Shown one piece after another: positions 6,731-12,115 of a DNA stretch of 21,685 nucleotides. The notes below the pieces were generated by a model that had not been told where the DNA came from, made no database searches, and saw only the letters and a list, made by a program, of their open reading frames with translations. The position numbers and the translations under genes are program-made. Position 1 is the first letter of the stretch, and each line of letters begins with the position of its first letter. The stretch comes from DATFYP01 sp035626235 (GTDB lineage Archaea > Thermoproteota > Nitrososphaeria > Nitrososphaerales > Gagatemarchaeaceae), in assembly GCA_035626235.1 (NCBI GenBank), contig DASPOB010000020.1, positions 1 to 21,685 of the forward strand. Direction: 5' to 3'.

Positions 6731-7816
6731 CTACCGAATCGCTATCTTGCCGGCCCTGACGACCGTCTTGTCGTCCGCTGTAACTGTCGCTCCTGCCAGA
6801 GTGCCGCTGAAGAAGAAGGAAGACTTGTTCTTCCCTCCGTTGAACTCGTTGCTTCCAATCCCTACGGAGACCCCCCCTCCGGCCACGTCGTTGAACGTGA
6901 ACCCGGTAGAAGCCGCTGGGTTGAAACCTATCGATAGGCTCGCTATCATGTCCTTGTCTCCGGTAGCGTGCTCCCATTCGTCTTTCAGCCTTCTTGTCGA
7001 AGCCCCACCTTCGAACTTCGTCAGCCTTCCGTCTCTGAATTTCCATTTGACGTTGTTGACTGCAATCCCCTGGTAGGGGGTCGGCGCGTTGAACCGTATG
7101 TTTCCCTGAGCACCGCCAGGACAGATGGAGATGCTTCCGGCCGGTATGGCGTCGTTGAAATCCTCCGCCGCGATGTCATCGTCGTCTATGACGCCGTCGG
7201 ACACGCTCCAGTGCCCTCCTGAGACCCCGAGGGTGAGGTCGGTCCCTCCTGGGGCGACGACGTGGACTGTGTCGGCTGCAGAGAGCACGTCCTTCAGCTT
7301 CCTCCCGGTCGCCGCGAGCTTGCCGTAGTCGACGTTCGTGGCGGCGGTCATCATCTTCGACCACCTGCTGAAGTTGAAGCCGTACCTCTTCGCCCGCGGC
7401 TTTGTGAGCAACGGCAAACCGATGGAGATGGCCCTCAACTTCTTCTCGCGGGAAAGCGGGTAGTGGGCCTTCTGCTCCCCCTCACTGTCGGCGGCCACCT
7501 TTTCGGCGGGCGTCTGCGTGAAGATGCCAGGGTCGTAGGCTGCGAGCAGGAAGATCTCTGCAGTAGAACTCTCGGTCAGGGCCTTGCAGAAGACTGACGG
7601 CTGCCTCAGGCTTTCGACGGACAGCAGGTTCCTGTAGGCGCTCTGATACTTGTCGGTGTACAGGTTGAGGAGGACGTCGGCGCCGTTCCTGAAGCACTCG
7701 ACCGCGAGGTCCTCCGCCAAGGGGATGGAGTGGGAAGCCACGGTTATCGTAACGTTGTCCTGATCGGTAATCCGCAGGCACCTGTTCACGACCTGGTTTG
7801 CGAGAGAAAGGGGCAT
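6731..7816 (-). CDS. M29 aminopeptidase-like protein lacking the metal ligands
   Basis: 361 residues with the outline of peptidase family M29 (AmpS/aminopeptidase T): an N-terminal alpha/beta domain (1-180), VHVVAPGGTDLTLGV at 185-198, IPAGSIS at 224-230, YQGIAV...FRDGRL at 248-265, a GFNPAAS block at 297-303 and GGKNKS at 327-332. Family members release N-terminal amino acids using two metals held by two Glu, two His and an Asp. At the aligned places I see IPAGSIS instead of the Glu of GE, GVSVGIG where a His is expected, and SSFFFSG instead of HxD. It may therefore be a non-catalytic binder or a divergent enzyme. It starts at ATG 7816, divergent from the 7902 gene, and precedes the hydrolase gene by 92 nt on the same strand. 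Confidence 0.7.
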   Translation of the reverse strand: MPLSLANQVVNRCLRITDQDNVTITVASHSIPLAEDLAVECFRNGADVLLNLYTDKYQSAYRNLLSVESLRQPSVFCKALTESSTAEIFLLAAYDPGIFTQTPAEKVAADSEGEQKAHYPLSREKKLRAISIGLPLLTKPRAKRYGFNFSRWSKMMTAATNVDYGKLAATGRKLKDVLSAADTVHVVAPGGTDLTLGVSGGHWSVSDGVIDDDDIAAEDFNDAIPAGSISICPGGAQGNIRFNAPTPYQGIAVNNVKWKFRDGRLTKFEGGASTRRLKDEWEHATGDKDMIASLSIGFNPAASTGFTFNDVAGGGVSVGIGSNEFNGGKNKSSFFFSGTLAGATVTADDKTVVRAGKIAIR

Positions 7817-7901
7817 GGGCAGGAGCAGACCGGCGGACGCATTTCAATCTTGTCCTGCGAAGGAGGAGGGAACCCTTTTCTCATCGGGGCCGTGAGCCAA
7901 G
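7817..7901. promoter_or_regulatory. Compact divergent promoter region
   Basis: 85 nt separate two divergent ATGs. On the plus strand AACCCTTTT (7871-7879) is centred about 27 nt before ATG 7902. On the minus strand AAGATTGAAATG (about 7839-7850) is centred about 28 nt before ATG 7816. Both would give leaderless transcripts. Confidence 0.35.
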
Positions 7902-8525
7902 ATGGTTCGAATCTCTGTGCTTGTTGAATTCCTCTACGATTTCGCCAGCCCGAACTGCTACGTTGCCTTTCACAAGCTGGTAGACGTGACGGAGAAGCGG
8001 AGAATCGGGCTGCGATTGGTTCCTCTCTTTCTCGGCGGACTGTTCAAAGAAACCAACGACGGACCCGTCCCGAGAGGGTCGCATGAATACAATTACATGG
8101 TCAGCAACCTGGAACGGATTTCGAAGGTCATGGGCATAGAGTTCAATTTCCCCCATTCAGCCTTCCCGGTCAACTCCGTGAAAGCCCTGAGAGGGTCCTA
8201 TTTCGCCGAATCGGAGGGAAGGGTTCACGACTATGTCTCCAGAGTGTTTGACGAACACTGGGCCAAGGGGACAGACATTTCGGACCCAGACTCGCTCGGA
8301 AGAATAGTGGAATCCCTTGGCCTCGACAGAGGCAGGTTCCTCGACTTCATAGAGCAGGAAGAGACAAAGCTCAGGCTCAGGAAGGACACTGAAGAGGCCT
8401 ACAGGCGAGGCGTCTTTGGAGCCCCGACGCTCTTCGTGGACGGGGAGATGTACTGGGGGACACCGGAGGTGCTGTGGTTCCTGGAGGAGCGGCTGACACG
8501 CTCTGCTTCAGCTGGCCGACCCTAG
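7902..8525 (+). CDS. DsbA-fold HCCA-isomerase/GST-kappa-like protein
   Basis: 207 residues. The start (FLYDFASPNCYVA, 10-22) matches the F-x-F-D-x-x-S-P-Y-x-Y-L-A signature of 2-hydroxychromene-2-carboxylate isomerases and kappa-class GSTs. A helical insert follows, and the end has the thioredoxin-fold cis-Pro block GVFGAPTLFVDGEMYWG. Such proteins isomerise aromatic intermediates with glutathione; in archaea, which generally lack glutathione, the real thiol or substrate is open. There is no CxxC redox pair, only Cys19, so a disulfide oxidoreductase is unlikely. There is no signal peptide. It stands alone between a divergent and a convergent neighbour. Confidence 0.8.
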   Translation: MVRISVLVEFLYDFASPNCYVAFHKLVDVTEKRRIGLRLVPLFLGGLFKETNDGPVPRGSHEYNYMVSNLERISKVMGIEFNFPHSAFPVNSVKALRGSYFAESEGRVHDYVSRVFDEHWAKGTDISDPDSLGRIVESLGLDRGRFLDFIEQEETKLRLRKDTEEAYRRGVFGAPTLFVDGEMYWGTPEVLWFLEERLTRSASAGRP

Positions 8526-8575
8526 GGTCCAAAAGCATGTCCCACTCGCTTCGCTCCGGTTGCCCGATTCCCTGG

Positions 8576-9547
8576 TCAGCTGCCCTGAGCCTCCCTGGAC
8601 ATCCCGGCCAGGGTGATGCTTTCGCTGAAACCGAGATGCTTCAGCAACACGATCAGCTCCTTCCTGTTGGCGGAAACCACCGCGCGGACTCTTCCGATCC
8701 CGCTACCCCTCATTTCGTTGACCGCCGCATCGACCAACGCCTCCTCTACGCCTCTGGACCTGTCGCTGGGACTGACGTACAGGGTGCCGATGCTCCCCGT
8801 CTCCTTGGGGGTTGTGTACGTTGCCAAGACGGACCCGACTATCTTGCCATCTTGCACTGAGACATACCTCGTCTGAGTCGCGATGTGGAACGAGCGAAAC
8901 CAGAATAGGGGCCTCAAATCCCTCTTGCTGAATTCGAAGACCCTCATGTGTTCTGGATCCTCAGAGGCCCGCACGAGGTCGCAGACCTCATCCTCGTCGC
9001 CCTGGCGATACGGCCTTGACATGACGTCGCCTGGCTTGCTCCCGGTTGCGATTGAGGCAGTGTCCCCAAGCATGTTGACGACGCGCTCGAACTCCTTGAA
9101 CCCCAGCTTGGAATAGACCCCGTAGGCGGGACTGTTGGTCGAGACCACGTGCAGGACCGCCCTGCTCATTCTCCTCCTCCGGACGTAGTCAAGGGCGCTC
9201 CTCACCAGCGCCGTAGCGACGCCCCGTCTTCGATAGTCTGGGTGAACCATCACCGTCGATATGTAGGCGACCCTCCCCTGGCTGCTGACCATCGTCGTCC
9301 CTATGACTCTGTTCCCGGACGCGGCCACAAGGAACTTGATGGGCTCTCTTCCGAAGACCCGCAAGAATGAGAAGAGTAGTCTGGCGCGTCTCCCGAAAGT
9401 CTGGTTGACCATGTCCCTCGCGTGATCGGGGTCGAAGCCAGTGACCTCGAACTCCTGGGCGAAGCATCTGGGCAGGAGCTCCAGCAGGTCCTCCAGGTCC
9501 GACTTTCGGAAGTCCCTTATCGCAATTGTTTCTCCGGACCTGCTCAC
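8576..9547 (-). CDS. Tandem GNAT N-acetyltransferase
   Basis: 323 residues forming two GNAT domains. The first (about 7-160) has the acetyl-CoA loop R106-R-R-G109-V-A111 after strand YISTVMVHP, and the closing NSPAYGVYSKLGFKEF. The second (about 174-320) has IGTLYVSPSDRSRGVEEALV, where the loop position after RG-V is Glu rather than Gly/Ala, so it is probably degenerate, and ends in LKHLGFSESI. This double-GNAT layout also occurs in mycothiol synthase, with one active and one structural half. The acceptor is unknown. The start is GTG at 9547, with a weak TATA-like sequence about 27 nt upstream. It converges on the 7902 gene. Confidence 0.85.
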   Translation of the reverse strand: MSRSGETIAIRDFRKSDLEDLLELLPRCFAQEFEVTGFDPDHARDMVNQTFGRRARLLFSFLRVFGREPIKFLVAASGNRVIGTTMVSSQGRVAYISTVMVHPDYRRRGVATALVRSALDYVRRRRMSRAVLHVVSTNSPAYGVYSKLGFKEFERVVNMLGDTASIATGSKPGDVMSRPYRQGDEDEVCDLVRASEDPEHMRVFEFSKRDLRPLFWFRSFHIATQTRYVSVQDGKIVGSVLATYTTPKETGSIGTLYVSPSDRSRGVEEALVDAAVNEMRGSGIGRVRAVVSANRKELIVLLKHLGFSESITLAGMSREAQGS

Positions 9548-9691
9548 GTCGGTCTCCTCGCAATCTTCACGTTACAGACGCTCGAGCCGCGCCTCGGCAT
9601 CTAATCAAGTGGTCGTGGGCCCTCCTTTGAAACGGAGCATGGCGCGTGGCAAGGGCAGGGAACGCAGACCGCAAGCCTGCAGCAGACGGCG

Positions 9692-9895
9692 CTACATCTT
9701 GAAACCAACGAGCGAGGACAGGTACTGAACCAAAGCCACCCCGAAGGCGAGAGATGGAGCGTACATCAACACCTTTGGAAGCATAGCTCTCAGGAGGCGG
9801 TCCTCCAGCTCCAGCAGCCCTTGCCGTGCGGGAGAGGACCATGGGGTCGCTTCTATCGATTGGGCCCCCGACCCTGCATTGGAAGCGGGCATCAT
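9692..9895 (-). CDS. Small C-terminally membrane-anchored protein
   Basis: 67 residues. A polar start rich in Ser, Ala and Pro (1-27) is followed by an amphipathic stretch (LLELEDRLLRAML) and one hydrophobic helix to the end (KVLMYAPSLAFGVALVQYLS, then SLVGFKM). The ATG at 9893-9895 overlaps the stop of the preceding small gene as ATGA, typical of coupled translation. Function unknown. The overlap chain and the sensible membrane segment are the main reasons to accept it. A frameshift joining it to the preceding gene would also give this arrangement. Confidence 0.45.
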   Translation of the reverse strand: MMPASNAGSGAQSIEATPWSSPARQGLLELEDRLLRAMLPKVLMYAPSLAFGVALVQYLSSLVGFKM

Positions 9896-10122
9896 CGACC
9901 ATGCTCCCGTGATGAGATTTGCGTGCCGTCATCGAACCTCCCGTTGAGCAACGCGGTGCATGTCTTGCAGGTAACGCTCTGGAAGTCCATGGTTACGTAC
10001 ATGAATTCCCTGGTCCCACAGAGGGGGAGGCTGGCGCTGTTCAGCGAAGGAGCGTGGACGGTCGCGCGAGGCATGGGCTGCTCGGTTGAGGTCTGACGGC
10101 CCGCCCATCCCCCTACTTCCAC
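9892..10122 (-). CDS. Small putative zinc-binding protein (H...CG...CxxC)
   Basis: 76 residues from GTG at 10122. Residues 23-60 carry His23, Cys35-Gly, then VTCKTC with Cys52 and Cys55, followed by ALLNGR. This His/Cys/CxxC spacing resembles small treble-clef-like zinc proteins common in phage and actinobacterial genomes (H...LCG...VTCKRC); that comparison is from memory. The GTG start overlaps the end of the 10113-10481 gene by 10 nt, and its stop overlaps the next ATG. In-frame ATG at 10074 (residue 17) is an alternative start that leaves the motif intact. It may bind nucleic acid or a protein partner encoded next to it. Confidence 0.5.
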   Translation of the reverse strand: MEVGGWAGRQTSTEQPMPRATVHAPSLNSASLPLCGTREFMYVTMDFQSVTCKTCTALLNGRFDDGTQISSREHGR

Positions 10123-10481
10123 TTCTCCATCGCCTCGTTAGAATACTTGCTCCGTAGGTCGAGAATCATCTCCGGGAAGTCCAGTCCTGCTGGCATCGGC
10201 TCGGCATTCAGGTCGCGGAGTTTCTTCTCCGCCCGAGCGACTACTTCGGCCGCCAGGCTGTATCCCACAATCCCCTTCAGGACTGCCACGTAGGCCGCCG
10301 GATCATTCAGAGCCGCGCTGGTGTTCAGGCACAGACGCACGGCCAATGCCGTGTCGATGGGAAGGCTCTCAGCCAGGCTCCCGTTGATCAGGCCGATGAT
10401 ATATTCGTCGATCCGCCCCTCGTTCCGAAGGGCGGCGTTTTCCCCGATTCCGAGGCCCGATCCCCGATGCCGTGAGTTCAT
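10113..10481 (-). CDS. Small helical protein of unknown function
   Basis: 122 residues from ATG at 10481, predicted mainly helical (RIDEYIIGLINGSLAESLPI; DTALAVRLCLNTSAALND; SLAAEVVARAEKKLRDLN), ending with a charged tail (MEKWK). No recognised motif. The frame is open upstream to 10739, but that part looks non-coding and has no ATG, GTG or TTG near the start. It is the first of three tightly overlapping minus-strand genes, with the 76-residue zinc-binding candidate and the 67-residue membrane protein behind it, so it may be part of a small three-component unit. Confidence 0.5.
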   Translation of the reverse strand: MNSRHRGSGLGIGENAALRNEGRIDEYIIGLINGSLAESLPIDTALAVRLCLNTSAALNDPAAYVAVLKGIVGYSLAAEVVARAEKKLRDLNAEPMPAGLDFPEMILDLRSKYSNEAMEKWK

Positions 10482-10798
10482 TCGCTGTTCGTCATCGCCA
10501 GAAGTGTGTCCTTTCGAGTCAGGACGCCGGTGCGGGGCCCGCCGCGGCGCGCGTATGGTTTCACTTTTCTTCGTGAATCGAAACGCTCGCTGGTATTTAC
10601 CGTCATTCCAAGATGGTTCTAATATTGTTGCCAAATCGTTATGGGATTTTTCCAAGAAACCCGGGGCGCTGATTCTGCCGATTCGCGTGCTGGTGTCCAG
10701 CTGAGTAGGTGCCTCAGAGCGTCCCTGGCTGCCGAGCACCTAGCGCGATCTCGGCAGCTTGCTCTTGCCATTGTTCGGCGAGCCTGGCCGAGGAAGGC
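10482..10798. other. 317-nt gene-free interval
   Basis: It separates the threonine-synthase-like gene (ending 10799) from the three-gene small operon. Its left part is AT-richer, with TATA-like patches on both strands (CTAATATTG near 10618-10626 on plus; GGTAAATACC at about 10592-10601 on minus). Its right part contains the hairpin cluster listed separately. No protein-like ORF is seen. Confidence 0.5.
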
Positions 10799-10800
10799 TC
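10701..10800. ncRNA. Hairpin cluster with complementary loops (possible kissing-loop RNA)
   Basis: Hairpin 1 is CTGAG (10701-10705)/CTCAG (10713-10717) with the loop TAGGTGC. Hairpin 2 is GCTGCCGAG (10728-10736)/CTCGGCAGC (10750-10758), a perfect 9-bp stem, with loop CACCTAGCGCGAT. The first six loop bases, CACCTA, are complementary to TAGGTG of loop 1. Hairpin 3 is GAGCCT (10780-10785)/AGGCTC (10795-10800) and touches the stop of the threonine-synthase-like gene. This could be a folded 3' UTR or terminator of that minus-strand gene, or a separate small RNA. The strand cannot be decided by eye. Confidence 0.35.
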
Positions 10801-11857
10801 ACGGCTTGAGGGTATTTCCGCCACTTATCACGGCGACGCTCTTCCCTTCAAGTGGCACCTTTCGGAAGGCGGCGAGCGAGGCGACCCCGGCCATCTCGGC
10901 CTGGAGGCCGTATTCCCTGTAGAACGCCTTGCGTTCCACCTCCATCTCCCCATCCGTCACCCCCACCGCGGTCCCCTGCGTCTCTCTTATGCCCTCGATG
11001 GCCTGGTCTCCGTAGGTGGGATACCCGACTCCTATCGCACCGGCGTCCGTGAGGGGCTTCTGATACCTGACCTTCCTGTTATTCCTGAAGGCGACGACCA
11101 GCGGGTCGGTCAGCGTCGCCTGGACTGCTATGAGTCTGGGCGTCCTGCCCAGCAGCCTTAGCTTCTTGAGCTCGGTGAGGGCCTTGTAGGTCGCGCTGAA
11201 CAGGGTGGCGTTGCCGACGGGGACCAGAATGTTCCTGACATCCGGAACCTCGGCGATGATTTCGTAGAGCAAGGTCTTCTGTCCCTCCTTCCTGTAGCCG
11301 TAGTCGCCTGTAAGGAAGGCCTCCTTCCTCTTCGTGTACCCTATCGCCCTCCTCTGGGCCTCAGTGAAGTCGCCATCCACCCTGTTGATGCCCGCGTCCC
11401 TCGTCTCCCTGATGTTCCTGACCTTCAACCAGTTGGCGTTCTTGCTTACGAAGATCGTGGCGCGGATCCCGGCAAGCTTCGCGTAGTAGGAGACCGAGTA
11501 CGCCATGTTGCCCGTGGATGCACAGACCACTTCATCGTACCCGTACTCGAGCGCCTTCGCCACCTCGACTACAGAGCCCCTGTCCTTGAACGACTTCGTA
11601 GGGTTCTCCAGCTCAAGTTTGAGGTAGAGGTCGTCCTCCCTCGCGGGGAGCAGGGTCGTGTTGCCGAGTTTGTAGTGCTTGTACTGGCAGTCGGGGAGAA
11701 GAGGTTCGTAGCTCCAGAAGTCCTTCTTCAGGCGTCTGACGCCGGCGCGATTGGCATAGACCACCTCGAGGATTCCACCGCACCGCCCACAGAGCTGGCG
11801 CGGATAGTCGCTCGAGAACTGCTCTTCGCAGGAGAGGCACCTGAGGCGGTAGGACAT
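10799..11857 (-). CDS. Threonine synthase-like PLP enzyme with N-terminal zinc ribbon
   Basis: 352 residues of fold-type II PLP enzymes. An N-terminal zinc ribbon (Cys7, Cys10, Cys23, Cys26) is typical of archaeal threonine synthases, which turn O-phosphohomoserine into threonine and phosphate. The Schiff-base lysine is K91 in PTKSFKDRG, the cofactor loop STGNMAYSVSYYAK is at 114-127, and the closing SGGNTLKP is at the C-terminus. The family usually reads STGNTSAS in the loop and PTGSFKDRG before the lysine, so the exact substrate should be held open. A TATA-like GTTTAATATG (minus strand, 11892-11901) lies about 40 nt before ATG 11857. It is divergent from the glycyl radical operon. Confidence 0.75.
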   Translation of the reverse strand: MSYRLRCLSCEEQFSSDYPRQLCGRCGGILEVVYANRAGVRRLKKDFWSYEPLLPDCQYKHYKLGNTTLLPAREDDLYLKLELENPTKSFKDRGSVVEVAKALEYGYDEVVCASTGNMAYSVSYYAKLAGIRATIFVSKNANWLKVRNIRETRDAGINRVDGDFTEAQRRAIGYTKRKEAFLTGDYGYRKEGQKTLLYEIIAEVPDVRNILVPVGNATLFSATYKALTELKKLRLLGRTPRLIAVQATLTDPLVVAFRNNRKVRYQKPLTDAGAIGVGYPTYGDQAIEGIRETQGTAVGVTDGEMEVERKAFYREYGLQAEMAGVASLAAFRKVPLEGKSVAVISGGNTLKP

Positions 11858-11891
11858 CCCGGCTTACGCCGACGGAATCCGACACCGCCGC

Positions 11892-11901
11892 CATATTAAA
11901 C
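11892..11901. promoter_or_regulatory. TATA-like box between divergent genes
   Basis: CATATTAAAC reads as TATA-like on both strands. On minus it suits the threonine-synthase-like gene (ATG 11857). On plus it would start RNA near 11924, giving the glycyl radical enzyme mRNA a long leader of about 190 nt if that gene starts at 12116. Confidence 0.4.
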
Positions 11902-12012
11902 TCGCCATGGCAGTCTGCAGGACGGACCACCGACCATCACGGCCACCAAGATGAGCTGGCGCTCGGCAACGTGCGAGCTAGTCCAAGACGTCGGACGCCG
12001 ACCAGCAGCCAT

Positions 12013-12030
12013 TGCAAAGGCTTTTTTGCA
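12013..12030 (+). repeat. Inverted repeat in the leader of the glycyl radical enzyme gene
   Basis: TGCAAA (12013-12018) and TTTGCA (12025-12030) flank GGCTTT. It lies in the stretch before the chosen start 12116, beside a T-rich run that could also act as a TATA-like element. A regulator site is plausible; the binding protein is unknown. Confidence 0.3.
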
Positions 12031-12115
12031 GGAACAGCGTCAGACTCTCCCGCATACCGGGGGCAAGAAACTGAAGTCCGGCGAGCTCGAAGGGACGGAA
12101 GAAACCCGAAAGGAG

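Noticed and set aside
6639..7046. N-terminal extension of the beta-lactamase-fold gene overlapping the M29-like gene
   Set aside because: R/G/Q repetitive sequence read in an alternate frame of the M29-like coding region; no family member has such an extension and a promoter-like sequence lies inside it.
7909..7920. GGTTCGAATCTC, resembling a tRNA T-loop
   Set aside because: It is the first codons of the DsbA-fold gene (Met-Val-Arg-Ile); no acceptor or anticodon stem can be drawn. The same applies to GGGATTCGAAC near 14622 inside the activase.
9567..9932. 121-codon minus-strand open frame opposite or beside the small membrane protein gene
   Set aside because: Composition is R/A/G/S noise; the overlapping frame 9692-9895 gives a sensible transmembrane protein coupled to an upstream gene.
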